This document shows, piece after piece, positions 15,477 through 23,619 of a DNA stretch of 49,271 nucleotides (positions within the stretch are counted from its first letter, which is position 1; every line of letters starts with the position of its first letter). Under the pieces are notes generated by a model. That model ran no database searches. It was given only the letters and a program-made list of their open reading frames with translations, and was not told the DNA's origin. Source of the DNA: an uncultured Lachnospiraceae bacterium (lineage in GTDB: Bacteria; Bacillota; Clostridia; Lachnospirales; Lachnospiraceae); NCBI GenBank assembly GCA_947246015.1, contig CAMXQE010000028.1, positions 1-49,271 of the forward strand. Direction: 5' to 3'. The position numbers and the translations under genes were made by a program.

Positions 15477-15671
15477 ATGGCAACTTCAAGTATCACGAAA
15501 AATTTTATCATTTCCGGCAAGGAACAGGTGGAGATGTTCGTCAATGCGATTGAAGAATCTGCCAAGAACCGTCCTGAACGTACTCCGGTAGCTGCAAGGC
15601 AGATTAAAGGGGAAGAGGAATTGAGAAAATTTGTGAGGGAAAGGAAAGCAGCGAATGTCGGTAAAAGATAA
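15477..15671 (+). CDS. Antitoxin, DUF1778/ribbon-helix-helix-like
   Basis: 64 residues from ATG 15477, directly after AAAGGAGGTG. The beginning (TSSITKNFIISGKEQVEMFV) looks like the short N-terminal beta strand and helix of a DNA-binding antitoxin; the C-terminal half is charged (GEEELRKFVRERKAANVGKR) and probably wraps the toxin. It overlaps the acetyltransferase gene by 17 bases and is preceded by a perfect operator palindrome, both typical of type II modules. The family assignment rests on size and context more than on motif. Confidence 0.75.
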   Translation: MATSSITKNFIISGKEQVEMFVNAIEESAKNRPERTPVAARQIKGEEELRKFVRERKAANVGKR

Positions 15672-16269
15672 ATTTTTCTATATCAACATTCGTGATTATC
15701 TGGCATTAGGAACTGATGATGAAGCAGGGGAGCCGGAACTTGTCAGGACAATTTCCGAGTTCTCCTGTCCTCCAAATGTTGATGTGGAATCTTTTTTGAA
15801 AAACAGTGCGATAGAATTTACCCAAAAGAGCCAGTCAGTTACATACCTTGTATTTTCAGTGGAAAACAAGGAATTGCTTGGATATTTCTCCCTTGCGCTA
15901 AAGCCTTTGACAGTCAGGGGAGAAACGGTAAGCAATACCACAAAAAGAAAACTGGTGCGCATCAGTGAACTGGATAAGAGTTCAGATACATATAATATGT
16001 CAGCTTATTTGATTGCACAACTTGGTAAAAATTATACAGATGGAGCAAATACGAGAATTACAGGGAAAGAGCTGGTTGAACTGGCATGGACTGTGATAGA
16101 GGATGCACAATATATGCTTGGCGGCATAGTGGTATTCTTGGAAGCAGAGAATGAGGGAAAACTTCTGGATTTCTATAAAACAAACCGTTTCTCGCAGTTT
16201 GATACCAGACAGACCAAATCAGATATGGATGAGCCGCATGAACTGGTACAGCTCTTAAGGTTGCTTTGA
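15655..16269 (+). CDS. GNAT-fold toxin (probable tRNA acetyltransferase toxin)
   Basis: 204 residues, GNAT acetyltransferase-like: a beta core with VTYLVFSVENKELLGYFSLALK, the helix leading to SAYLIAQLGKNYTDG, and a C-terminal GGIVVFLEAENEGKLLDFYKTNRF segment. GNAT toxins of the TacT/AtaT kind acetylate aminoacyl-tRNA and stop translation; the partner here overlaps upstream and is autoregulated. The canonical acetyl-CoA Q/RxxGxG/A loop is weak (AQLGKNYTDG), as in several toxin members. Confidence 0.78.
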   Translation: MSVKDKFFYINIRDYLALGTDDEAGEPELVRTISEFSCPPNVDVESFLKNSAIEFTQKSQSVTYLVFSVENKELLGYFSLALKPLTVRGETVSNTTKRKLVRISELDKSSDTYNMSAYLIAQLGKNYTDGANTRITGKELVELAWTVIEDAQYMLGGIVVFLEAENEGKLLDFYKTNRFSQFDTRQTKSDMDEPHELVQLLRLL

Positions 16270-16321
16270 AATGGCAAGAGCGCAATTTGTCGAATGTCGA
16301 ATTAGGTGGGGTAAATCCAAC

Positions 16322-16368
16322 CGCAGGGGGTAAAAAGGGGTAAACATTTTTACCCCGGGGTAAAAGTC
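16322..16368 (+). terminator. Inverted-repeat region after the toxin gene
   Basis: GGGGTAAACATTTTTACCCC and a following CGGGGTAAAAG form short alternative stems just after the toxin gene. Could end toxin transcription, but no T-tract follows. Confidence 0.35.
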
Positions 16369-16394
16369 ATCATAGTAACGTAGCGGCACAGATG

Positions 16395-16440
16395 GCTGCA
16401 ACATTTGGCGACTGCCGCAGGGGTCAGATATCCGGGGCTG
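16395..16440 (-). repeat. Dispersed repeat family A, partial copy
   Basis: GGCTGCAACATTTGGCGACTGC followed by CGCAGGGGTCAGATA corresponds to the second hairpin and part of the first in the full copies. It overlaps the 3' end of the glycosyltransferase. Confidence 0.6.
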
Positions 16441-17338
16441 CTGACTGATGCGCGGATGCAATACGGACAGCAGCCGCCATTCCTCCGTCTCCATAAGACG
16501 GATTTTTGACAAATTCAGTTGATAAATCATTTAATTTTTTGCCGGTTTGCTTTGAATGGATTATTTCACTTTCCCAGCCATAAAGTCTTGCTATGGATGT
16601 GGCTTCGATATCCAAAATGGTTTCCGTAATATGCTCTTTATAAATATGGATGTGCTTTTCGATGATATAGCGCATGAGAGTAAGCCTTTTTTCCATGCTC
16701 CTGATATTGGATGAAGCGGGAGTTGTCCGGTAGTTAATCAGTGGTTTTTCCACAATTCCGATATAAGCATCCGGAGAAGTTTCCAACATATTTAAAAAGA
16801 AATCCCAATCTTCAAAACCGCTGCGCATGGTTTCATCATATCCGCCGCATTGCTGCCATGCTTCGCGGCGGAATATATGTGTCGCGGGACAGCAGTTGCG
16901 CGAAAGGAATGCAGCGGCATTGCCTCCGGTCGGGCGCACGGCTGCTTCAAGGACCCCAAAGGTATGCATCCATGAGGATGCAGCAATCATGGACGGATGT
17001 TCGGATAATAAATGACGGACTTCTTCGATAAAGGAGGGTTCAAGGCTGTCATCTCCGTCGAGCACTAATACCAGAGGAGCCCGGGTGCTGCGAATACCTG
17101 TATTTCTTGCTGCTGACACGCCGCTGTTGGGCTGGCGGATGATTAGCAGGGGAATAGGAAGGCTGCGGTCATTCTCTATTTCATTCAGAATACTGGCGGA
17201 GCGTTCATCCGTCGTTCCGTCGTCTGCAATAATGATTCTCTTTGGTTTTACTGTCTGGCAGCACAGAGAATGCACTGCTTCATAAATCATGGATTTTTGG
17301 TTAAAACTCGTAATAACAGCTTCCACATCATGGTTCAT
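16424..17338 (-). CDS. Family 2 glycosyltransferase
   Basis: 304 residues from ATG 17338, selected by GGAGGT 10 bases upstream; a longer frame reads back through a repeat A fragment and is rejected. GT-A fold: VEAVITSFNQKSMIYEAV at the N-terminus, nucleotide-sugar site IIADDGTTDE, donor region NSGVSAARNTGIRST and the DXD equivalent LDGDDSLEP; acceptor region SGFEDWDFFLNML. No membrane helices. Acceptor unknown. The last residues (SAAPDI) are encoded by a repeat A fragment, so the original C-terminus was probably replaced. Confidence 0.9.
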   Translation of the reverse strand: MNHDVEAVITSFNQKSMIYEAVHSLCCQTVKPKRIIIADDGTTDERSASILNEIENDRSLPIPLLIIRQPNSGVSAARNTGIRSTRAPLVLVLDGDDSLEPSFIEEVRHLLSEHPSMIAASSWMHTFGVLEAAVRPTGGNAAAFLSRNCCPATHIFRREAWQQCGGYDETMRSGFEDWDFFLNMLETSPDAYIGIVEKPLINYRTTPASSNIRSMEKRLTLMRYIIEKHIHIYKEHITETILDIEATSIARLYGWESEIIHSKQTGKKLNDLSTEFVKNPSYGDGGMAAAVRIASAHQSAAPDI

Positions 17339-17445
17339 TGTAACATTCACCTCCATAACTTCTGATTGTTTTGACGCTGGTGTTAAAACAGCATGGAAAT
17401 GATAGCATATATACGGCCGTATTACAATGATATCCACATATGAAA

Positions 17446-17497
17446 TATTGATTCCCCGTTGCTTGCAGCGGGGGTGTTGACTCCCGCGGGCAATGAG
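17446..17497 (-). repeat. Dispersed repeat family A, partial copy
   Basis: CCCCGTTGCTTGCAGCGGGG keeps the first inner hairpin of family A, followed by TGACTCCCGCGGGCAATGAG, which resembles the element end with the middle lost. Lies upstream of the glycosyltransferase. Confidence 0.6.
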
Positions 17498-17624
17498 GAA
17501 AATAGCCATGCTTAAGAGATATAAATATCTCCCCTTGGATAGTGTACTTTTGGAAAGCATTAAGATATAATAGATAAGGATAAAAAGGGAACACGAAGGA
17601 GAAATAGGGAGGAAGAACCGCAGC

Positions 17625-17807
17625 GTGGCCGGAAGGATGCAGTTTTATATTTTACTGGCGCTTGTCGATGCGGCAGGGATTATACTGGCGCTGGTTTATG
17701 TATACCGGAACGGCAGTATTGCATATACGTTCGGACCGGGTGTATTGACTATACATATCGGGGTCTGCGGTTTCCTGAGGCTCATAATATCTGGCACCGG
17801 CATATAA
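17625..17807 (+). CDS. Possible small membrane protein
   Basis: 60 residues with one hydrophobic segment (FYILLALVDAAGIILALVYV, residues 7-26) and a mildly hydrophobic tail. GTG start with GGGAGG about 12 bases upstream. It ends 25 bases before the epimerase gene in the same direction. No family recognised; could be a chance frame. Confidence 0.3.
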   Translation: MAGRMQFYILLALVDAAGIILALVYVYRNGSIAYTFGPGVLTIHIGVCGFLRLIISGTGI

Positions 17808-17832
17808 TTCAGGATTGAACGAGGTAAAGAGA

Positions 17833-18699
17833 ATGAACATTTTAGTAATAGGCGGCACCAGGTTTTTCGGCATACATATGGTAAATGAACTCTTGGCAAA
17901 CGGCCACGATGTTACGATTGCTACAAGGGGAAAAACTTCTGACGGGTACGGCGGCCGGGTGAAGCGGATTATCATGGAAAGGACAAAGGAAGACAGTATG
18001 AAAAACGCTTTGGGCGGCAGGCATTATGACGTTGTAATTGATAAAATCGCCTATTGTTCCAATGATATAAAGTATGTAATGGAAGCGGTCAATTGTGATA
18101 AATATATTCATATGTCAAGCACGGCGGTTTATGAGCCTTTGCATATAAATACGGTGGAATCCGATTTTGATGGAACTTCAAAACAATTGGTATGGTGTGA
18201 CAGAAATGATTTTCCGTATGGGGAAATAAAGCGGCAGGCGGAGTATGCTTTATGGCAGGAATATTCTGACAGAAACTGGATTGCCGTAAGATACCCGTTT
18301 GTATTGGGAAAGGACGATTATACAAAAAGACTGCGGTATTATGTGGAACATACCATGAAATCCATTCCAATGAATATTGACTATCCGGATGAGCAGATGG
18401 GATATATACGTTCTGACGAAGCCGGAAAATTCATGGCTTTTTTGGCTGACAAAGATGTCAGGGGCGCAATAAACGGAAGCTCTGAAGGAACTGTTTCCAT
18501 AAGGGAAATCATTGAATATGTGGAAAAGAGAACCGGAACAAAGGCAGTCATAGACAAAGCAGGAGAAAATGCCCCGTATAACGGAGTGCCGGAATATAGT
18601 ATCAATACGGAAAAGGCGAACGCATTGGGATTCCGGTTTTCAGTACTTCAGGATTGGATTTATGAGCTGTTAGACTATTATATCCAGTCTGTCCGCTGA
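17833..18699 (+). CDS. NAD-dependent epimerase/dehydratase (extended SDR)
   Basis: 288 residues. Rossmann GGTRFFGIHMVNELL at the N-terminus, the DVVIDKIAY strand, MSSTAVYEP and the catalytic YGEIK (YxxxK) motif, then RYPFVLGKDDY. These are features of extended short-chain dehydrogenases acting on nucleotide sugars or similar. ATG 17833 follows GAGGTAAAGA. The substrate is unknown. Confidence 0.88.
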   Translation: MNILVIGGTRFFGIHMVNELLANGHDVTIATRGKTSDGYGGRVKRIIMERTKEDSMKNALGGRHYDVVIDKIAYCSNDIKYVMEAVNCDKYIHMSSTAVYEPLHINTVESDFDGTSKQLVWCDRNDFPYGEIKRQAEYALWQEYSDRNWIAVRYPFVLGKDDYTKRLRYYVEHTMKSIPMNIDYPDEQMGYIRSDEAGKFMAFLADKDVRGAINGSSEGTVSIREIIEYVEKRTGTKAVIDKAGENAPYNGVPEYSINTEKANALGFRFSVLQDWIYELLDYYIQSVR

Positions 18700-18867
18700 A
18701 CCTTTATACATGCTTTAGAACTGGAGCATCGGAATTATCTACAAGATTTGATTCATGGACAGAAAGGTGACAATGACAGGGCAGCTTTCCGTTTATGATA
18801 AGGAAAACGATTATGATAAATGAAAACAGCAGAAAGGAGATTCCCGTATGAAACGATATGTTATGTC

Positions 18868-18960
18868 TGCATAGTATTGGCTATTGCAGGAAAACCAACG
18901 GATGGCGCATGACGTGAGCCATCCTTATGTCCATGAAAGTTATAGCCAATGCTATTCCTA
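18868..18960. repeat. Inverted-repeat element downstream of an 8-codon frame
   Basis: AGTATTGGCTAT pairs with ATAGCCAATGCTAT, and inside it GGATGGC pairs with GCCATCC around CATGACGTGA. Just before it, AAAGGAGATTCCCGT precedes an ATG that opens only MKRYVMSA before a stop at the left arm. The rest of the 300-base gap 18700-19000 shows no gene. Confidence 0.55.
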
Positions 18961-19000
18961 AAAAAATAAATTCAGGAAAATATAAATTTAGGAGGCAGAC

Positions 19001-19282
19001 ATGGGCTATATAAGAGCAGAAGAAATTCTGCCCGTTGAAATTATAGAATTAATCCAGCAGTATGTGGACGGAGCTAATATTTATATTCCAAGAAAGCAGG
19101 AAAACAGGAAGGAATGGGGAACGGAGACCGCATACCGCTATGAACTGCAAAGCAGGAATGCATTGATTTATCAGGATTATTTATCCGGGATGACGGTTCA
19201 GGAAATAGCGGAAAGCTATTACTTATCCGAAAAAAGCATACAACGGATTATCAGGGAAAAAAGACGGGAGAATGTGAGCTGA
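19001..19282 (+). CDS. CD3324-family small HTH protein
   Basis: 93 residues. The start (MGYIRAEEILPVEIIELIQQ, VDGANIYIPRKQENRKEWG) is typical of the CD3324 family found in Clostridia, and the C-terminal part carries a Mor-like helix-turn-helix (YLSGMTVQEIAESYYLSEKS, IQRIIREKRR). Probably a DNA-binding regulator of unknown target. AGGAGG lies 5 bases before ATG. Confidence 0.85.
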   Translation: MGYIRAEEILPVEIIELIQQYVDGANIYIPRKQENRKEWGTETAYRYELQSRNALIYQDYLSGMTVQEIAESYYLSEKSIQRIIREKRRENVS

Positions 19283-19305
19283 TGTAAGACGGCTCACATT
19301 CTTTA
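19271..19305 (+). terminator. Terminator hairpin of the CD3324-family gene
   Basis: AATGTGAGC (19271-19279) pairs with GCTCACATT (19292-19300), followed by CTTTAT. The stem overlaps the stop codon region and the T-tract is short. Confidence 0.5.
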
Positions 19306-19380
19306 TGCACAGGGGCATCCAAAGGAAGTGTGTCAGCAGAGCTGACGGATGCCCGGCGCGTAGGGCAGGGAGAAAAATTT
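19303..19380 (+). repeat. Dispersed repeat family B, copy 3
   Basis: ATGCACAGGGGCATCC, then GTCAGCAGAGCTGAC and GGATGCCCGGCGC with GGGCAGGGAGA. GGGCATCC/GGATGCCC is the outer stem and GTCAGC/GCTGAC the inner one. Almost identical to 26343-26418. Confidence 0.8.
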
Positions 19381-19385
19381 ACCTG

Positions 19386-19991
19386 TCAGTTTCTTGTTTC
19401 CTGATAGCTTTCGGCCGCTGTGTCGAGTACCTTCATAAGCTTTTTCTCGTTTTCTGTTCCGGCGTATTTTTTCGGGTAAACAATACAAAGACCGTTATTT
19501 TCCCAGGAACCGTCACAACGGTCCAGTCCGTAAAAATACATGAGATATTCGTAATATTCCATTTTTGCCTTAAAATAGAAGGTTCCGGAAAGCGGAATCA
19601 GCCCCATAGCGCCTGGAAATGTGCCGGTTTCTTTAAAATTCTGGACTGCGTTATATACTTTATCATCCATCTGGACTGCCAGATAAGGATAGACGCCTTC
19701 TTCTCCACAGGCATCCCCCGGCGCATAAGTATACAGCATCTCCACTTCTGCCGAATGGGATTTCGCTTCTTTAAAAGAACCGTTTACCTGAAAAGATATA
19801 TGGTATACCGTGTCATTGTTTCCGTAAGCGTTATCCTCCACCGTGCGGGAGGCAGGGGCAAGAATAATCGTTTCTTCTGTTTTTCCGGTGCCCTCCATAT
19901 GTCCCGCAGTATCCGCAGTGCTTACAGCCTGTCCGGCCTGGATGGCTGTCTTAACGATTTTTCCGAGTAATTCCATGTTAAATGTTCCCAT
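19386..19991 (-). CDS. Hypothetical protein
   Basis: 201 residues, AAGGAG 8 bases before the ATG. Not recognised. The N-terminus (FNMELLGKIVKTAIQAGQAV) is an amphipathic helix, not a signal peptide. The rest is polar and rich in aromatic residues, with likely beta structure (TVYHISFQVNGSFKEAKS, AKMEYYEYLMYFYGLDRCDG). The start of the protein and its lone position suggest a soluble accessory protein. The gene ends beside a repeat B copy. Confidence 0.72.
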   Translation of the reverse strand: MGTFNMELLGKIVKTAIQAGQAVSTADTAGHMEGTGKTEETIILAPASRTVEDNAYGNNDTVYHISFQVNGSFKEAKSHSAEVEMLYTYAPGDACGEEGVYPYLAVQMDDKVYNAVQNFKETGTFPGAMGLIPLSGTFYFKAKMEYYEYLMYFYGLDRCDGSWENNGLCIVYPKKYAGTENEKKLMKVLDTAAESYQETRN

Positions 19992-20040
19992 ATGTAAATC
20001 TCCTTATCTTGTTGGCGGGTGTGCTTTTGGCTGTGTGGTG

Positions 20041-20275
20041 TACAAAGCAGGACTCCGTATTATGTTTTTTGGTTGATAATATTGAGAATTATAGCAGATA
20101 TGCTTATGGATTACCATGACATATCTTGTGCTTTTATGGAGATTTTGGCATTTTGTCTGTGTGAGGGAATCGAAAAAATTTGAATCAACTGACGGAAAGC
20201 GTAATTTAATCCCACCAACAATAGTAAACAGAATGTTCGTCGTTGGAAAGAGCTGCAGCCGGAATTAAACTACCG
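20041..20275. other. Intergenic stretch with degraded coding remnant
   Basis: No intact gene. A short frame around 20216-20278 (QNVRRWKELQPELNYRYD) is protein-like but quickly stopped, suggesting a decayed gene continuous with the remnant that follows. Confidence 0.35.
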
Positions 20276-20881
20276 TTATGATTGATAATGAAATTTTGAT
20301 GTACCGATAATGATTATAACTTATTTTTAGAAGAAGTGATTTTGAGAGGGTATAATGATAATTCAAGTGAGTGTAAGGATTTCTCTCAGCTGATTCTGAG
20401 GAAAGATTTTAAAGATTTGATTGCTTTAGAAATATATGAATGTTATTTTTGGGACGAACGGCATGAATTCGATTTACAGCTGTTAAAAGAAATTGTAGAG
20501 AGTGTAGCGTTTTATTCCCGCGAGCAACGAGCCAAGTGACTGCTTGCAGGCATTTGGCGACTGCCGCGAGGGTCAAATACCCCGCCCCTTGGGGCGTTTC
20601 AAATTTGATGCCCCGCTGCTTGCGGCGGGGTCTTTGACTTTTGCAAGCCAGAAGTAATCCGTCAAATTGAAGCCGGATTGCTTCAAACAATTCCAAGCGA
20701 CATTGTTATACTCGCTGCAACTGCAATTTGGGCAAAACTGAAGACAACTAAGAGAAAGAAAAAGATTCAGAGGAAGATTTATAATGAAGCATGGGGGAAT
20801 GCCAAGAGAGGGATTCCGATGGCAGATGAAGAACCGACAAATATTGAAAATCCGCAGAATCGTTTTGAGGTCAAAGCATAG
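20276..20881 (+). pseudogene. Hypothetical gene interrupted by a family A repeat
   Basis: A frame runs from about 20300 (NDYNLFLEEVILRGYND) to 20511, and the same frame resumes at 20641 (CKPEVIRQIEAGLLQTIPS) and continues to a stop at 20879-20881. The 129 bases between are a complete repeat A copy that brings a TGA stop at 20537. Removing 129 bases gives one continuous reading frame of at least 145 codons. Upstream the frame is also shifted and stopped, so no valid start remains. Protein family not recognised; the C-terminal part is basic (TTKRKKKIQRKIYNEAWG). Confidence 0.65.
20512..20640 (-). repeat. Dispersed repeat family A, full copy 2, inside a gene
   Basis: Reverse complement of the copies at 10905 and 46798, with the same nested stems. 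The ends are TTATTCCCG and GTCTTTGACTT. Inserted between two in-frame halves of a hypothetical gene. Confidence 0.9.
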
Positions 20882-21062
20882 CAGAAGATAAGATAGGTGT
20901 ACCCCTCAAGGAGAGTGAAACTCCAACGGAATAATTTTATCCTAATTTTTGGTTGAAATCTGTCGATAAATTAGGTGACGAAACGTGACAAAATTCGAAC
21001 GATAGCATGAATGGTATTGTGGTGAGATTGACGCGTTAGAGTCAGAAGGATTGAGGATTAAC

Positions 21063-21617
21063 ATGGACAGATTTGCAGTAATTGATACGGAGACCAACTG
21101 GAATGATAAGGTAATGTCAATTGGTGTAGTAGTCGCCGAATCAGAGACTACGAAAAAAGTAGATTCGATATATTACATCATCGACCCGGAATATAAAGTG
21201 GGAGGAATGTATTCTGATGAATTATGTCTTGATGATGAAACTGTCCGGATCACCAACAGAAAGCAGGCATTGAAAGAGATAAAAGAGTGGCTGAATATTT
21301 ATGGCGTGAAGAAACTCTTCGCATATAATGCGTCTTTTGACAAGAATCATTTGCCGGAATACAGGGAGTATGAGTGGTACGATATCATGCGCCTGGCGGC
21401 ATACCGCCAATACAATCCGGCGATACCGGATTGTGCGGACTGCTATAGAACCGGGAGATTGAAACGAGGATACAGCGTTGAGGATGTGCTGAAAATGCTC
21501 AGAAAGTGCAAAGGGTACAGGGAAACTCATAATGCTGCGTTAGATGCACTGGATGAGCTGGAAATTATGCAGCTGCTTGGACATGGAATTGGGAAATATG
21601 AAATTGCGCGGATTTGA
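21063..21617 (+). CDS. DEDDh-type 3'-5' exonuclease-like protein
   Basis: 184 residues. RNase H-like exonuclease fold: AVIDTET (first DxE), AYNASFDKNHL (second Asp) and the final H-x4-D pair in THNAALDALDELEIMQLL. These match DnaQ-type DEDDh proofreading or RNase T-like nucleases. Start at ATG 21063 after GAGGATTA. It stands alone in the accessory region, flanked by gene remnants. Substrate unknown. Confidence 0.8.
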   Translation: MDRFAVIDTETNWNDKVMSIGVVVAESETTKKVDSIYYIIDPEYKVGGMYSDELCLDDETVRITNRKQALKEIKEWLNIYGVKKLFAYNASFDKNHLPEYREYEWYDIMRLAAYRQYNPAIPDCADCYRTGRLKRGYSVEDVLKMLRKCKGYRETHNAALDALDELEIMQLLGHGIGKYEIARI

Positions 21618-21619
21618 AA

Positions 21620-22318
21620 CAAGAAAGACAGAGAAGATTTTATTCATTATGAAGCAGGCTATAACTGGGGAAATCTGTTATATAAAAATGGTAAAAATAT
21701 AAACCAAAACGCTGCTTTTGAGATAACAGAGGAACGCAAAGCATTTACGAAAGAGTGCTTGCCTGTTTATGAAAAATACTATCCCGAAATCTTAGAGGAA
21801 ATCAGCTGGTACGATATTTACTGGAAAAATGCAAAACCGTTGATGAAGTGATTGAAAGTCTGAGTATGATTCCCATTGCTTCACAGCAAACATTAACCGT
21901 TATGGATAACTGCGGAAATTTTGCTGTTATAGAATGTAACTGCAACCATGTTGAGATAATAAAACCGGCAGAGAATGATAGCTTTGTTGTAGCTGCAAAC
22001 GGTTTTACTTTTCAAAAAATGATAGAATACAATAAGCATGGCATAGATGATTGGCGGTCAGATGAAAGATATTCCGTTGCATATAATGCACTTAAGGAAA
22101 ACAGAAACTGCTTTTCTTTTGAATTGGCAAGGGATATTTTGTCGGGTAAATATGGCTTTATGTGCCAATATGAAAGGGACAAGGGAGCAGACACAGTGTG
22201 GTCAGTCATTTACGATATTAAAAACAAAAAAATATTCAGGGTTGAAGGAAATCCAGTCCGCAAGAAATTTGTTGAAGATACCAGAATGAAATTTATGCAG
22301 AAGGAAAGAATGAAATGA
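21620..22318 (+). pseudogene. C45/acyltransferase-like (linear amide hydrolase) remnant
   Basis: An open stretch at 21620-21850 (VYEKYYPEILEEISWYDIYW) resembles the N-terminal part of C45-type Ntn hydrolases. The frame then shifts near 21840 into SLSMIPIASQQTLTVMDNCG, FAVIECN and DSFVVAANGFTF, which resembles the C-terminal half. No start codon remains, the central part including the nucleophile cysteine region is missing, and the frame is broken. The intact 156-residue 3' frame (from 21848) overlaps the ankyrin gene by ATGA, so it may still be translated. Confidence 0.6.
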
Positions 22319-22971
22319 ATAAATTATTTAAAGATATAAGACATAGCGATATTGACGCAGTGCGGGCAGCAATATTAAAAAATATCGATGTTGTAAATGA
22401 GGTTTACAATGCAAAAACACCTAAAAAGGATATAGGACAATCACCATTACAAGTAGCGATTAAATGCGGAGAATTTGAGATTATAGAGCTTTTGCTTGAA
22501 AAGGGTGCTGACTCTGATTTCATGGAAGATCCTGCACTTGTTCCACCTCACAGCGTTTGCATGCCTGTCCTGCATGATGCTATAATAGGTGTATTTTCTG
22601 CATTATGCTATAAACAGTATAGCCATTCCGAAAAGTATTTAAATTTGATTAAAAGATTACTTGAGAATGGAGCCAATCCTAATCGGAAAACGTCATCAGA
22701 AATGCTTCCGATAGGTACGGCAGTAAATGGAGCAGAAATGATTTTGGAGCGTAAGAATGCTTATCCAGATATACAAGAAATAACCAAAAAGAGATTATTT
22801 GAAGTCCTTGATTTACTTATTAAATATGGCGCAGACAAGGAAGAGTGGCTTAATCAAAACTTTTGGGGAGTATCAAATAAAGTTCATTTTTTTGAGGAAA
22901 AAATGTACGGAATGGATAATATTGACATAAGGGAACCTATTCGAATTGTTCTTAAAGAATATTTCGGCTAA
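22315..22971 (+). CDS. Ankyrin-repeat protein
   Basis: 218 residues with three or so degenerate ankyrin repeats: GQSPLQVAIKCGEFEIIELL followed by LEKGAD, then LNLIKRLLENGANPNRKTSS, and LDLLIKYGADKEEWLN. No signal peptide or other domain. Probably binds a protein partner. The start overlaps the stop of the preceding remnant (ATGA), and there is AAGGAAAG just upstream. Lower G+C than the housekeeping genes suggests acquisition. Confidence 0.85.
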   Translation: MNKLFKDIRHSDIDAVRAAILKNIDVVNEVYNAKTPKKDIGQSPLQVAIKCGEFEIIELLLEKGADSDFMEDPALVPPHSVCMPVLHDAIIGVFSALCYKQYSHSEKYLNLIKRLLENGANPNRKTSSEMLPIGTAVNGAEMILERKNAYPDIQEITKKRLFEVLDLLIKYGADKEEWLNQNFWGVSNKVHFFEEKMYGMDNIDIREPIRIVLKEYFG

Positions 22972-23080
22972 AAAGCCCTTAATCAGTCAAATACAGATGG
23001 AGAATCGACAGTGTTTAATTTATGTTACGAATGATATGCGATTCTCTGCATGGACTGGTAGAAAGCCAGGAGGAAAGTAC

Positions 23081-23302
23081 TTAAGAGGCAGATTGAGAGG
23101 ATTCTGGTAATGTTAAAGGTCTTCTATGATAATTGTGGCCAGAAAAAGAAGCAATCCATGTTTCAATTACTTCTGCCAAAACAAGCTGCTGTCGCAAAAC
23201 AGCCATGCCCGTTTCAGGAATTTCTGGGATATTTTCTTTTTCACGGATATTTTCTTCCAGATAAGTTTTTAGTGTTTTTACATTTTCTTCAATGCTTGTC
23301 AC
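23081..23302 (-). pseudogene. Short gene fragment next to a hairpin element
   Basis: A 73-codon frame from a GTG (TSIEENVKTLKTYLEENIRE, PETGMAVLRQQLVLAEVIET) looks protein-like and coiled-coil prone, but lacks an ATG and a ribosome binding site. An inverted-repeat element begins 27 bases upstream. Probably the 3' remainder of a gene cut by that element. Confidence 0.3.
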
Positions 23303-23328
23303 ACATGATTTTTACATCTATGGGGACG

Positions 23329-23493
23329 CTAGTACAACGAATAATAAGTTTCTGATACATTGACTTGCCTGATTGTTTATCTGTCGCGTTGTCGTCAGGC
23401 ACCGTAGCCACCGCTACGTCTCCTTCCTCCGCCTTGCATCTGAAACAATCATTCTGCGTCAATGTATCAGAAACTTATTATTCGTTGTACTAG
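23329..23493. mobile_element. MITE-like element with 35-bp perfect terminal inverted repeats
   Basis: 23329-23363 (CTAGTACAACGAATAATAAG...) is the exact reverse complement of 23459-23493 (ending ...ATTCGTTGTACTAG). The 95-base middle contains GATTGTTT/AAACAATC and a small CGTAGC/GCTACG stem. No coding capacity. No clear target duplication seen. Confidence 0.75.
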
Positions 23494-23619
23494 ATGATAA
23501 TGGGAAAACGAAAGGTAAGTTATACAGATTGAAATAATTCGTCGCTAAAAAAGCGACGAAAAAAGCGACGAAATAAATGTGAAAATATGCTATTTTTTAA
23601 TACCATGGAGGAAAAGGGA

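Noticed and set aside
17339..17560. N-terminal extension of the glycosyltransferase
   Set aside because: It reads through a family A fragment; GGAGGT before ATG 17338 fits the family start.
19305..19970. 221-codon plus-strand frame opposite the hypothetical gene
   Set aside because: It begins in repeat B and is antisense to a frame with a good ribosome binding site.
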